DNA from: Phycisphaeraceae bacterium
GTDB lineage: Bacteria > Planctomycetota > Phycisphaerae > Phycisphaerales > UBA1924
NCBI GenBank assembly: GCA_015200025.1
Contig: CP054186.1
Location: 2,554,001-2,618,000 of the forward strand
Direction of reading: 5' to 3'
Length of the DNA: 64,000 nt
This document shows, in pieces, positions 50,702 to 59,336 of the stretch; position 1 is the stretch's first letter, and the number at the start of each line of letters is the position of its first letter. A program made the position numbers and the translations under genes. The notes below the pieces were generated by a model that did no database searches, had not been told where the DNA came from, and saw only the letters and a program-made list of their open reading frames with translations.

Positions 50702-50960
50702 CATGCAGGTCGCGTGCCAGGCCGCGCCTACCACGAGCCCAACAGCCGGAAGCCTAACGGCGGGGGTGAGGGGGTCGGTAGGTACTTCCCCGCCCGCGTC
50801 GCGTTGATACGCCCGCGGGAACAGCCGCGCTTGGCGACAGAGTTTGTTTCGCGCGTCCGGGCGTGGGGCGGGGGGTTGGCGGGGTTGGTACGCGGCCCCG
50901 CCAGGACCGCGACGTGGGCCAACGTGGGCGAACCCGTGGCCAACGGGCGCGGCCCGTAGC
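50702..50960. other. Conserved non-coding block, element 2 copy (candidate origin or regulatory RNA)
   Basis: Aligns with 16527-16780 over about 250 bp, with shared AGGTACTTCCCCGCC, CGCCCGCGGGAACAGCCGCG, ACAGAGTTTGTTT and GTGGCCAACGGGCG. The protein frames of the two copies do not agree across indels. From 50961 to the methyltransferase start at 51098 I see no other feature. The block and the inverted repeat before it fill the 532-bp gap. Confidence 0.65.
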
Positions 50961-51097
50961 GCGGGGGAATCGGGGCGCTGCGCCGCCCCCGGACGGGCCC
51001 GTTAGCCCGAGCGATCCATCGAGCCAGCGATCCCCGGACCTGCCGCGCCGCGGCGGGCCACCACGACGCCATCGCGCCAGCGCACCGCGTCGCGCTC

Positions 51098-52480
51098 ATG
51101 ACGGAGATCGCCGTGAACATCGAGATGCTTCCCATCGACGCGGTCAAGGAATACGATCGCAATCCTCGCACCATCAACGACGCCGCGATCGACGCGGTCG
51201 CCAAGTCGATCCAAGCCTTCGGCTTCAAGATCCCGATTCTCATCGACGGCGACGGCATCATCATCGCCGGCCATACCCGCCTCCGCGCCGCGCGGAAGCT
51301 CGGCCTGAAAGAAGTGCCGACGATTCGTGCGTCGGACCTGACGCCCGATCAGGTCAAGGCGCTGCGCATCGCCGACAACAAGGTCGCGTCGCTCACGGCG
51401 TGGGATATGGAACTGCTGCCCATCGAGCTCGCCGACCTCAAGGGGGTGGACTTCGACCTGGCGGTGCTCGGCTTCAGCGCCGAGGACCTCGCCGCGATCA
51501 TGGCTCCCGCTGGTAACGAGGGCCTCACCGACCCCGACGATGTGCCGGCGCCTCCGGACGCCGCGACGACCGTTCCCGGCGACATCTGGGTGCTGGGCAA
51601 CCACCGGCTGATGTGCGGCGACTCATCGAAGCCCGCCGACCTGGACCGCCTGCTCGACGGCCAGCCCATTCACCTCGTCAACACCGACCCGCCGTACAAC
51701 GTGAAGGTCGAGCCGCGGAGCAACAACGCCATCGTTGCCGGCCTGAGTTCCTTCGCGTTGCCCGGCAAGGCCGACCAGCACGATCAGCAGAGCGCCGACC
51801 TCAACCGCTACCCCGAGAAGAGCCGAGCCACCCACAAGAAACTCCGCGCCAAGGACCGTCCGCTGGCCAACGACTTCGTGTCCGATGACGAGTTCGACCG
51901 GCTGCTCGCGGCGTGGTTCGGGAACATCACCCGCGTGCTGATCCCGGGCGGCACGTTTTACATCTGGGGCGGCTACGCCAACTGCGGCAACTACCCGCCC
52001 GTGCTCAAGCGCTGCGGGCTCTACTTCGCCCAGGCGATCATCTGGATCAAGGAGCACCCGGTCCTCACGCGCAAGGACTTCATGGGCAACCACGAGTGGT
52101 GCTTCTACGGCTGGAAGGAAGGCGCGGCGCACCGCTTCTTCGGTCCCGCGAACGTGCCGGACACGTGGTCGATCAAGAAGGTGAACCCGCAGAGCATGGT
52201 CCACCTTACGGAGAAGCCCGTCGAACTGGCGCGGCGGGCGATCGGGTTCTCGTCGCGGCCAGGCGAGAACGTGCTCGACCTCTTCGGCGGCAGCGGGTCC
52301 ACGCTCATCGGCGCGGAGATGACCGGGCGGCGGGCCTTCCTCATGGAACTCGACGCGCTCTACTGCGATGTGATCGTGCAACGGTGGGAGAAGTTCACGG
52401 GCCGCAAGGCGGAACGGCTCTCCGCCGCGCCGTCAAACTCTGTGGCCGAAGAGAAAGCCCCGGCGAAGGCCGGGGCGTGA
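51098..52480 (+). CDS. ParB-N domain fused to a site-specific DNA methyltransferase
   Basis: A 460-residue phage protein. The N-terminal 130 residues are a ParB/Srx-type domain (IAGHTRLRAARKLGLKEVP and the following IRASDLTPDQVKALRIADNK). The rest is an amino-methyltransferase with VNTDPPYNVKVEP as motif IV and LDLFGGSGSTLIGAEM as motif I, the order of the beta class. It probably methylates adenine or cytosine to guard phage DNA or to set a regulatory signal. The target sequence is unknown. A GC hairpin overlaps its stop (52457-52476). Confidence 0.9.
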   Translation: MTEIAVNIEMLPIDAVKEYDRNPRTINDAAIDAVAKSIQAFGFKIPILIDGDGIIIAGHTRLRAARKLGLKEVPTIRASDLTPDQVKALRIADNKVASLTAWDMELLPIELADLKGVDFDLAVLGFSAEDLAAIMAPAGNEGLTDPDDVPAPPDAATTVPGDIWVLGNHRLMCGDSSKPADLDRLLDGQPIHLVNTDPPYNVKVEPRSNNAIVAGLSSFALPGKADQHDQQSADLNRYPEKSRATHKKLRAKDRPLANDFVSDDEFDRLLAAWFGNITRVLIPGGTFYIWGGYANCGNYPPVLKRCGLYFAQAIIWIKEHPVLTRKDFMGNHEWCFYGWKEGAAHRFFGPANVPDTWSIKKVNPQSMVHLTEKPVELARRAIGFSSRPGENVLDLFGGSGSTLIGAEMTGRRAFLMELDALYCDVIVQRWEKFTGRKAERLSAAPSNSVAEEKAPAKAGA

Positions 52481-52500
52481 GGGAGGGGGCACCGATGCGG

Positions 52501-52980
52501 TCAGGCGCTGGGGCCCTTCTCCCGGAGGGCGTGGAACTCGACCATCGCATCCTCGTAGGGCGTCGTGCCCGCGGCGGCGTGGTTGCGCCCGCCCGCGGGA
52601 ACGACCACGCTCCGCTCCTTGAGGAAGGCGAAGGCGACGGCCGCCTGCGTCCAGGGGATGTTGGCTGCGTGCCGGAGGTCTTCGAGGTTGAACGGGCTCG
52701 TGGCCTCGGCCACCGCGTGGGCGACCGCCTCGAAGGCGTCCTCCGGGCATCGGTGCTGGTACGGCTCGCCCCTCATCGGGACAACGCTCCGCACCAGCGC
52801 CCGGGTCGCGTCGACCGTGAAGGTCTCCGTGCGCTCGTTCGCGGGCGGCTCGTTGCAGGCCGCGACCGCGTGCTCCAGCGCGTCCCACTCCTCGGTGGTC
52901 AGCATCTGGACCTCGCGGGCGTTGAGCAGGCGCTCGGCCGCGTCGAGCAGGACTTCGAGTTGGGCGCGGGTGGCCTGCAT
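52501..52980 (-). CDS. Hypothetical protein with winged-helix-like end, gene 5 of the module (element 2)
   Basis: A 159-residue protein. The first 50 residues (AQLEVLLDAAERLLNAREVQ, then ALEHAVAACNEPP) correspond to the 18591-18866 protein of element 1. The extra C-terminal part (FNLEDLRHAANIPWTQAAVA, then FAFLKERSVVVPAGGR) resembles a winged helix. Convergent with the methyltransferase gene. The function is unknown. Confidence 0.7.
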   Translation of the reverse strand: MQATRAQLEVLLDAAERLLNAREVQMLTTEEWDALEHAVAACNEPPANERTETFTVDATRALVRSVVPMRGEPYQHRCPEDAFEAVAHAVAEATSPFNLEDLRHAANIPWTQAAVAFAFLKERSVVVPAGGRNHAAAGTTPYEDAMVEFHALREKGPSA

Positions 52981-52983
52981 GGG

Positions 52984-53457
52984 TCAGGCCCCCTTCCCGG
53001 CGACGAAGACGCCCTTGTCGTGCTTCTTGAAGCGGGCCTTGTCGCCCTTGGCGGCGATCTCGCGGATGATGGCGGCGTAGAGCGTGGCCTCGGGCGTCTT
53101 GCCGCCGGGGCTCTTCCAGAGTCCCTTGGCTTCCATCGCCGCGATCATCTGCTTGGCCCGCATCGGTTCCCCGCTCGCGGCGAGGACCCGCGCCGCGGCG
53201 TCGAGCGCGCTGACTCGCTTCGGGGGGGTGGGCTTCTTCTCCTTCGCGGGCTTCGGGGCCTTGGGCGTCTTGGGTGCCTTCCCGCCCTTGGCCTTCGCAG
53301 GTTCGGCGGGCTTGCCGTCCAGGCGGTCCTTGATCTCGGCGAGCGCGGCCTTGCGGAGGCGATCAGTCTTGGCCGCCCCATCGGCGCGGGCAGCGCTCTT
53401 GGACTTGGCGGGCGTGCGGGTCTTCGGGCTCTTCTTGGTCTTCGTGCTCATGGTCAT
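52984..53457 (-). CDS. HARE-HTH domain protein with histone-like tail, gene 4 of the module (element 2)
   Basis: A 157-residue paralogue of 18057-18587. The N-terminus is Lys/Ala/Pro-rich ([20 protein letters not shown]). The C-terminal HARE-HTH domain reads [37 protein letters not shown] and [21 protein letters not shown] shorter Lys/Pro linker makes it smaller than the element 1 copy. Strong conservation across the two elements suggests an essential DNA-binding role. Confidence 0.8.
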   Translation of the reverse strand: MTMSTKTKKSPKTRTPAKSKSAARADGAAKTDRLRKAALAEIKDRLDGKPAEPAKAKGGKAPKTPKAPKPAKEKKPTPPKRVSALDAAARVLAASGEPMRAKQMIAAMEAKGLWKSPGGKTPEATLYAAIIREIAAKGDKARFKKHDKGVFVAGKGA

Positions 53458-53553
53458 CTCCGAAACGGTGGTGCGAATCTCCGCCGCACGTTGCGGCGGA
53501 TCGTGGGGGGAAGCGTGGCCGTCGCGGTTCCCCGCGACGCCGCGTGGGTCGGA

Positions 53554-53838
53554 TCAGCAGCTCGCGACGCGCTCGATCTCGTTGAGCACGTCGTGGACCA
53601 TCGAGTTGGTGGCGGCGGCCCGGCCGTGGCGGTCTTTGCCGTACACGAACTTGGCGACCTCCAGGGCCTTCGCGTAGCGCTCCTCGCGCGGCTCATCGCG
53701 GCCGAACTCCGCGATGATGTGGTCGTGCACTCCGTCGCGGCGGGTGAAGCGTTCGACGCTGACCTGCGCTCCCGCGTCGGTGCGGGAGATCTTCACGCTC
53801 TCGTTGGCCCCCTCGATCACGATGCGCTTGATGTTCAT
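53554..53838 (-). CDS. Hypothetical protein, gene 3 of the module (element 2)
   Basis: A 94-residue paralogue of 17685-17969, opening MNIKRIVIEGANESVKISRT and ending DRHGRAAATNSMVHDVLNEI. Spacing to gene 4 is about 96 bp, as in element 1, and that gap has a GC-rich segment conserved between the elements (GTTCCCCGCGACGCCGCG here, its reverse complement there). The function is unknown. Confidence 0.75.
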   Translation of the reverse strand: MNIKRIVIEGANESVKISRTDAGAQVSVERFTRRDGVHDHIIAEFGRDEPREERYAKALEVAKFVYGKDRHGRAAATNSMVHDVLNEIERVASC

Positions 53839-53853
53839 GGGTGTGCTCCTTGT

Positions 53854-54123
53854 TCACTCGGCGTCGTTCAGGAACTCGACGACCTGCTCGGGGTCCATCC
53901 CGCTCATAAACCCGACCAGGTTGATCAGGTCTTCGCGGACCTGCCCGAGGTCGCCTGTCAGCCCCCAGTTCCGCGCGTCGGCCTTGGCGCGGTCGGCGTG
54001 CTTGTCCAGTTCCATCTGGAGGACGTCCAGCAGGCGTGCGATGTCGTTGCGCCGGGAGGCGTACATCTCGGCGGCGGTGGGTTGCGGGGGGGCCGGCTTC
54101 GGGTTGTGCTTGCGTGCGTTCAT
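53854..54123 (-). CDS. Hypothetical helical protein, gene 2 of the module (element 2)
   Basis: An 89-residue paralogue of 17379-17648 with the core MYASRRNDIARLLDVLQMEL and NWGLTGDLGQVREDLINLV, ending NDAE. The same length and motif order as in element 1 show that the module has been kept intact. It has an AGGAG site before its ATG. Confidence 0.75.
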   Translation of the reverse strand: MNARKHNPKPAPPQPTAAEMYASRRNDIARLLDVLQMELDKHADRAKADARNWGLTGDLGQVREDLINLVGFMSGMDPEQVVEFLNDAE

Positions 54124-54163
54124 CTATGTGCTCCTATGCGATGGGGTGCTCTGGTAAACAACG

Positions 54164-54184
54164 AAGCCCGCATTTCGCGGGCTT
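54164..54184 (-). terminator. Hairpin between genes 1 and 2 of the module (attenuator-like)
   Basis: The same 8-bp stem (AAGCCCGC / GCGGGCTT) and five-base loop as at 17310-17330 of element 1, and the same TGTTTACC flank on the reading strand. It overlaps the stop codon of gene 1. Confidence 0.6.
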
Positions 54185-54504
54185 CAGGGGGCGGGCAGTT
54201 CAGGATTTCGCGGGCTTGTCGGGGCCTCCTCGCGGGCGGCTTCTTGTGCCGCGTCGCTCCGGCCTTGGCGGTACCCGGTGTGCAGGCCCTCGTGGTACCC
54301 GGCCTCGAAGGCGTGGCGGACCAGGTCGCGGATCGACCACACCGGGATCTCGTGAAAGTCGAGGCTGTCGCTCTTGCGGGTGTCGAGCGTTTCGAGCAGC
54401 AACTCGATCTTGGCCCATTCCATCTCGGCGTCCAGCGCCTTTTGCTTGCTGATCCCGTCGAGGCTCGGCCTGGTGTTTTTCTTGCTGTTCTGCGGGGCGT
54501 TCAT
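54184..54504 (-). CDS. Hypothetical protein, gene 1 of the module (element 2)
   Basis: A 106-residue helical protein (ALDAEMEWAKIELLLETLDT, then LVRHAFEAGYHEGLHTGYR) without a known family. Its leader before ATG 54504 (GCGACGGAGACCACGACG) matches that of the element 1 gene at 16959, although the proteins differ. This suggests that the leader and the position are conserved while the gene itself has been exchanged. Confidence 0.65.
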   Translation of the reverse strand: MNAPQNSKKNTRPSLDGISKQKALDAEMEWAKIELLLETLDTRKSDSLDFHEIPVWSIRDLVRHAFEAGYHEGLHTGYRQGRSDAAQEAAREEAPTSPRNPELPAP

Positions 54505-54610
54505 CGTCGTGGTCTCCGTCGCGGGTGTGGTCGGGGGGCGACCCGCGTTGTGACACATGAAGCCATGACATCCGCCACGAGGCAAGGCAAACCGCAGCGG
54601 TTTCGCCGTC

Positions 54611-54651
54611 ATTCGGCGACATGTGGGCAAGTTCGCGCCGCCTGTGGGCAA
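54611..54651 (-). promoter_or_regulatory. Paired GCCCACA sites upstream of the five-gene module, element 2
   Basis: On the minus strand TTGCCCACA occurs twice, starting at 54651 and 54630 and thus 21 bp apart, followed by TCGCCGAAT. Sequence and spacing match those at 16811-16849. The pair lies between the divergent module and terminase genes, so it may control one or both. Confidence 0.5.
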
Positions 54652-54671
54652 CTCGGCGCGGGAGGTCCGCG

Positions 54672-54953
54672 ATGACTCCCGAACACGCGCCTAGTCCCGA
54701 TCCCCATGCCGCCCGTGCCGCTGGGCAGGGGATCTCCCGGCTGAATCCCGCCGCGCTGCCGGTGGCCGACGCAGCGCGCGTGCTCACGCGTCTTGGCGGG
54801 AAGGCCGTGACGGAGGAGATGCTCCGCGCGGACCTCGACGCGGGCGCGCCGACGAACGCGGACGGCACGATCAACCTCGTGCACTACGCCGCGTGGCTGG
54901 TGCGGGAGATGAACGCGCAGGCCGAGGGTCGAGGGGGTGGTGGTGGCGATTGA
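54672..54953 (+). CDS. Probable terminase small subunit-like protein
   Basis: A 93-residue protein with GGAGG before ATG 54672. The domain VADAARVLTRLGGKAVTEEM and TINLVHYAAWLVREM is similar in layout to the first 70 residues of the terminase large subunit that follows. It resembles short DNA-packaging HTH domains. Its stop lies 17 bases inside the terminase gene, so the two are translated together. Confidence 0.6.
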   Translation: MTPEHAPSPDPHAARAAGQGISRLNPAALPVADAARVLTRLGGKAVTEEMLRADLDAGAPTNADGTINLVHYAAWLVREMNAQAEGRGGGGGD

Positions 54954-57237
54954 CCCACGCCAACTCAAGCCGGGTGAGCTCGCGCGGCTCCTCAACAGCA
55001 CGCCGCTAGGTGAGGTGATCAGCGAGCGGCAACTCCACCGTCACCGCACGCGCGCGGGGTTCCGTGTCGCCGCCGACGGCGACGCGGGCAGGGTCGATCT
55101 GTTCCGCTACGTCGCCTGGCTGGTGACGACGCGGCACGAGGCGCTCGCCGAGGCTACCCGCCAGCCGGAGGGGCTCACCGGTTACGAAGCGATGAAGGAG
55201 CGGGCGCGGCTCCGCAACGCGATGCTCTCGCTCTCGGGGCGCGACATCGGCGATCTGCCTTCGATCGCCGACCCCGTTCGGAGGGCGCGGGCGGCGAGGG
55301 ACTTCCAGTACTTCTGCGAGACGTACTTCGGTCAGACCTTCCACCTCAAGTGGTCCGACGACCACCTGAAGGTCATCGCGAAGATCGAGCAGGCGGTGCT
55401 CGAGGGCGGGCTCTTCGCGATGGCGATGCCGCGCGGAAGCGGCAAGACCAGTCTGTGCGAGGTCGCGTGCCTCTGGGCGTTGCTCTACGGGCACCGCGAG
55501 TTCGTCGCGCTCATCGGCTCCGATGAGGAACACGCCGCGGGTATGCTCGACTCGATCAAGGCGGAGCTGGAGAACAGCGAGATCCTCGGGGCTGACTTCC
55601 CCGAGGTCTGCCACCCGATCCGGTCCCTGGAGGGCATCCACCAGCGGGCTTCGGGGCAGCTCTACCAGGGCCGGCAGACGCACATCGGCTGGACGGCAAG
55701 AGAGATCATCCTCCCGACCATTGCCGGTTCGGTGGCATCGGGCGCCATCATCCGTGTCGCCGGGATCACGGGTCGCATCCGTGGCATGAAGCACAAGCGG
55801 GTCGACGGCGTAAGCGTTCGGCCCTCGCTCGTGCTCATTGACGACCCGCAGACCGACGAAAGCGCCCGCTCCCCGTCGCAGTGCGCGAACCGCGAGCGCA
55901 TCCTCGCCGGCGCAATCCTGGGTCTGGCGGGCCCGGGCAGGAAGATCGCCGGGCTCATGACGCTGACGGTGGTCCGGCCTGACGACCTGGCCGACCGCAT
56001 CCTCGACCGGGACAAGCACCCGCAGTGGCAGGGCGAACGGACGAAAATGGTGTACTCGTTCCCCACGGCCGACCGCCTGTGGATGGAGTACGCCCGGCTT
56101 CGCGCCGAGGGACTCAAGGCAGACCGGGGTGGCGCGGAAGCAACCGCGTTCTACAAGGCCAACCGGGAGGAGATGGATGCCGGCGCGGCGATCGCCTGGC
56201 CCGAGCGATTCAACCACGACGAGCTGTCGGCCGTGCAGCACGCGATGAACCTGCGCCTGCAGAACGAGGCCGCGTTCTTCGCCGAGTACCAGAACGAGCC
56301 GCTGCCCGAGATCGAAGTCGCGGACGACCTGCTCAGCACCGACCAGATCACAGCGCGGGTCAATGGGCATGCCCGCGGCCTGGTGCCCCTGGGCTGTTCT
56401 CACCTGACGATGTTTGTGGATGTGCAGGGCAAGGCCCTGTTCTATGTCGTCGCGGCGTGGGAGGACGACTTCACCGGCTCCGTCATCGAGTACGGCACGG
56501 AGCCGGATCAGAAGACCCCACCTGGGACATACTTCACGCTCCGCGACCTCAAACGCACGCTCGGTTCCGCTTCCCCTCGCGCGGGTGTGGAGGGCGCGAT
56601 CTACGGCGGGCTCGAGCGGCTGATCGAGGGAACGGTCGGCCGCGAGTGGCGGCGCGACGACGGCGCGATGGTCCGGATTGACCGTTGCCTGATCGACGCC
56701 AACTGGGGCTCCTCCACCGATGTGGTGTACCAGTTCTGCCGCCAGAGCCCGTACGCCAGCGTGCTCACGCCGAGCCACGGTCGGTATGTCGGGGCGAGCA
56801 GCGTGCCGTTCAGCGACTACAAGCGCAAGCGTGGTGAGCGCATCGGTCTGAACTGGCGCGTGCCCGTCGTCACCGGCAAGCGGGCCGTGCGGCACGTGCT
56901 CTTCGACACGAACTTCTGGAAGTCGTTCGTGCACGCCCGGCTGAGCGTGCCGATGGGCGATCCCGGCGGCGTATCGCTTTTCGGGCATCGTCCCGAGCAT
57001 CATCGGCTGCTGGCGGAGCACCTGACCAGCGAGTACCGCGTTCGCACGGAGGGACGCGGACGCACGGTCGACGAGTGGAAGCTGCGCGTCGATGGGCTCG
57101 ACAACCACTGGCTCGACGGATTGGTGGGCTGTGCGGTCGCGGCGTCCATGCAGGGCGCGGTGCTCTTCGGCACCGATCAGAAGGTCGCGGCCCGCCCGCG
57201 TCTGAAACTCTCGGCGCTGAAGGAGCGGCCGCGATGA
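54937..57237 (+). CDS. terL: Phage terminase large subunit
   Basis: A 766-residue DNA-packaging motor. After an N-terminal HTH-like domain (residues about 8-70), the ATPase has MPRGSGKTSLCEVACLW as Walker A and LVLIDDPQTDE as Walker B. The nuclease half has TMFVDVQGKALFYVVAAW, LIDANWGSSTDVVYQF and an acidic VDGLDNHWLDGLVGCAVA near the end, the usual three acidic sites. The length is that of gpA-like large terminases. It begins the structural operon. Confidence 0.92.
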   Translation: MVVAIDPRQLKPGELARLLNSTPLGEVISERQLHRHRTRAGFRVAADGDAGRVDLFRYVAWLVTTRHEALAEATRQPEGLTGYEAMKERARLRNAMLSLSGRDIGDLPSIADPVRRARAARDFQYFCETYFGQTFHLKWSDDHLKVIAKIEQAVLEGGLFAMAMPRGSGKTSLCEVACLWALLYGHREFVALIGSDEEHAAGMLDSIKAELENSEILGADFPEVCHPIRSLEGIHQRASGQLYQGRQTHIGWTAREIILPTIAGSVASGAIIRVAGITGRIRGMKHKRVDGVSVRPSLVLIDDPQTDESARSPSQCANRERILAGAILGLAGPGRKIAGLMTLTVVRPDDLADRILDRDKHPQWQGERTKMVYSFPTADRLWMEYARLRAEGLKADRGGAEATAFYKANREEMDAGAAIAWPERFNHDELSAVQHAMNLRLQNEAAFFAEYQNEPLPEIEVADDLLSTDQITARVNGHARGLVPLGCSHLTMFVDVQGKALFYVVAAWEDDFTGSVIEYGTEPDQKTPPGTYFTLRDLKRTLGSASPRAGVEGAIYGGLERLIEGTVGREWRRDDGAMVRIDRCLIDANWGSSTDVVYQFCRQSPYASVLTPSHGRYVGASSVPFSDYKRKRGERIGLNWRVPVVTGKRAVRHVLFDTNFWKSFVHARLSVPMGDPGGVSLFGHRPEHHRLLAEHLTSEYRVRTEGRGRTVDEWKLRVDGLDNHWLDGLVGCAVAASMQGAVLFGTDQKVAARPRLKLSALKERPR

Positions 57238-57422
57238 AGCGCACACCGCCCGCAAAGCCAGCGGCTGATGGCAAACCGAAAGGGCTTGCATGTCCCACCT
57301 GCGGGTGCCGTCACTTCGAGGTGCTGTACACGCGAGCGACGTTCATGGGCACGATCCGCCGGCGCCGGCAGTGTCGCCATTGCGGTCGTCGAGTCACGAC
57401 CTCCGAGCGCCTGGGAGCCTGA
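57234..57422 (+). CDS. Small zinc-ribbon protein
   Basis: A 62-residue basic protein with two cysteine pairs (CPTCGCRHFE and CRHCGRRV) that form a zinc ribbon like that of NrdR or Ogr. It starts at an ATGA overlap with the terminase gene. It may bind DNA or take part in late gene control. Confidence 0.75.
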   Translation: MKRTPPAKPAADGKPKGLACPTCGCRHFEVLYTRATFMGTIRRRRQCRHCGRRVTTSERLGA

Positions 57423-57512
57423 CATGGTCATCCAGGTTCTACCGGTGGAACAAACCGGCCCATTGGTGCCGCGAAGCGGGCAGATCACTCGGCCGCTGCA
57501 TAGGGAGCCCGT

Positions 57513-57749
57513 GTGGAGCCGTTCGATGCGGCCCTCCGGAGTGCCCTCATGCCCGACCCCGAACTTGAGCAGGCCATCCGCGACAACGCGTCGCAGCCCG
57601 CAAAGGCGGCGGTGGACGGTCAGTCCGTCGAGCAGCACCCGCTGAAGGACCAGATCGAGGCCGACCGCTACCTCGCATCCAAGGACGCCGCGAGGAAGCC
57701 CGGCCTCGGCATCAAGTTCGCCAAGATCGTTCCCCCCGGCTCTGTCTGA
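57513..57749 (+). CDS. Small hypothetical phage protein between terminase and portal
   Basis: A 78-residue protein starting at a GTG with AGGGAG upstream. It is helical and rich in Asp/Ala (PDPELEQAIRDNASQPAKAA). Its place suits a head-tail connector of the gpW kind, but the sequence gives no clear match. Confidence 0.55.
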   Translation: MEPFDAALRSALMPDPELEQAIRDNASQPAKAAVDGQSVEQHPLKDQIEADRYLASKDAARKPGLGIKFAKIVPPGSV

Positions 57750-57755
57750 CCCGCC

Positions 57756-59336
57756 ATGTTGAAAGCCATCACCAACATCATGAGCCGGGTCGGGCGTGGG
57801 ACGCGAGACGCCTCACCCTCCCCTACGGCGTCGCGAGTTCCGCATGGAGGCGGAACGCGCGGCGGCCGTCGTGTGCTCGTCGCAAAGTTCGATTCGGCGC
57901 AGACCACGCCCGACAACCGCAAGCATTGGGCGAACGCGGACGGGCTCTCGCCCAACGCCGCGGTGAACCCGGAGGTGCGGCGGATCCTGCGCAACCGGGC
58001 CCGGTACGAGGTTGCCAACAACTCCTACGCCAAGGGCATCGTTCTCACGCTCGCCAACGACACCATCGGCACCGGTCCCCGGCTGCAGATGCTGACCGAG
58101 GATGCCGAAGCGAACGCCCGGATCGAGGACGCGTTCGAGCAGTGGTCCCGGGCCGTGGACCTGGCGGGCAAGCTCCGGACGATGCGGCTGGCACGGGCCG
58201 AGAGCGGCGAAGCCTTCGCGCTCTTGGTCAGCAACCCGGCGATCGGATCTCCGGTCTCGCTGGATCTCAAGCTCATCGAGGCGGACCAGGTGTGCACGCC
58301 GCTCCTGCGGCGCGGTCGCTCGGACGAGGTCGACGGGATTGTCCTTGACCAGTGGGGCAACCCGTCGGCGTACCGCGTGCTCAAGCGGCACCCGGGCGAC
58401 AGCGGCCTTCTCCGCGCCCCGATCGACGACCTCACCGCGTACGACACCTACGCCGCGTCGGCCGTGGTGCACTACTTCCGCGCCGATCGGCCGGGCCAGC
58501 TCCGCGGCATTCCCGACATCACGCCGGCGCTCCCGCTGTTCGCGCAGCTTCGCCGGTACACGCTGGCGACCATCGCCGCCGCCGAGACCGCCGCCAACTT
58601 CGCCGCCGTCATCTACACCGATGCTCCCCCCAACGGCGAGGCCGATCCGCTCGAGCCGATGGACGAGGTCGAGCTCGAGCAGCGCCTCGCCACGGTTCTC
58701 CCCGGCGGTTGGAAACTCGGGCAGGTCCACGCCGAGCAGCCCACCACGACCTTCGGCGAGTTCAAGCGCGAGATCCTCAACGAGATCGCCCGCTGCCTGA
58801 ACATGCCGTTCAACGTCGCGGCAGGGAACTCCTCCGGTTACAACTACGCCAGCGGCCGCCTGGACCACCAGATGTACTTCAAGAGCCTGCGCGTCGATCA
58901 GCACCACCTGCAGCTCGCCGTGCTCGACCGAATCCTCACCGCCTGGCTCAACGAGGCCGTGCTCGTCGAAGGGTTGCTCCCGCAGTCGATGCGGCAGCGC
59001 GGCGTACTCCTGCCCACGCACGCGTGGTTCTGGGATGGCGTCGAGCACGTCGACCCCGCCAAGGAAGCGACCGCCCAGGCCACGCGCCTGGCCAACCACA
59101 CAACCACGCTCGCCGCCGAGTTCGCCCGTCAAGGACGCGACTGGGAGCAAGAGCTCCGCCAGCGCGCCAAAGAGCTCGTGCTCATGGATGAACTCGGACT
59201 GACCCCCGCCCCCCAGACCACCGCGGCTCCCGCGGGCAACGCGCCCGCGCCCCAAGAGGACGACACCGATGGCAACGAAGACTCCGACCCCCACCGCTCC
59301 GAAGGCCCGACTCGCGCCCAAGCGTCTGTGGCTTGA
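57756..59336 (+). CDS. Phage portal protein, lambda family
   Basis: A 526-residue lambda-type portal protein. ILRNRARYEVANNSYAKGIV and LANDTIGTGPRLQ open the conserved domain; SLDLKLIEADQVCTP, VVHYFRADRPGQLRGIPDI and FKREILNEIARCLNMPFNVA, with the stretch GNSSGYNYASGRLDHQMYF, are characteristic. It forms the dodecameric entry channel for DNA. Its last 68 bases overlap the protease-capsid gene. Confidence 0.92.
   Translation: MLKAITNIMSRVGRGTRDASPSPTASRVPHGGGTRGGRRVLVAKFDSAQTTPDNRKHWANADGLSPNAAVNPEVRRILRNRARYEVANNSYAKGIVLTLANDTIGTGPRLQMLTEDAEANARIEDAFEQWSRAVDLAGKLRTMRLARAESGEAFALLVSNPAIGSPVSLDLKLIEADQVCTPLLRRGRSDEVDGIVLDQWGNPSAYRVLKRHPGDSGLLRAPIDDLTAYDTYAASAVVHYFRADRPGQLRGIPDITPALPLFAQLRRYTLATIAAAETAANFAAVIYTDAPPNGEADPLEPMDEVELEQRLATVLPGGWKLGQVHAEQPTTTFGEFKREILNEIARCLNMPFNVAAGNSSGYNYASGRLDHQMYFKSLRVDQHHLQLAVLDRILTAWLNEAVLVEGLLPQSMRQRGVLLPTHAWFWDGVEHVDPAKEATAQATRLANHTTTLAAEFARQGRDWEQELRQRAKELVLMDELGLTPAPQTTAAPAGNAPAPQEDDTDGNEDSDPHRSEGPTRAQASVA

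Noticed and set aside
50702..50960. Conserved block as a small protein gene
   Set aside because: The first ten codons from ATG agree in both copies, but later indels shift the frame and there is no ribosome-binding site. Kept as a non-coding block, with the small-peptide option noted.
52457..52476. Hairpin over the methyltransferase stop as a strong terminator
   Set aside because: The stem is perfect (GCCCCGGC / GCCGGGGC) but lies in the coding end and has no T run; mentioned only within the gene entry.
51913..54675. Plus-strand open frame of about 920 codons
   Set aside because: Overlaps the methyltransferase in a wrong frame and then runs antisense to the inverted module.
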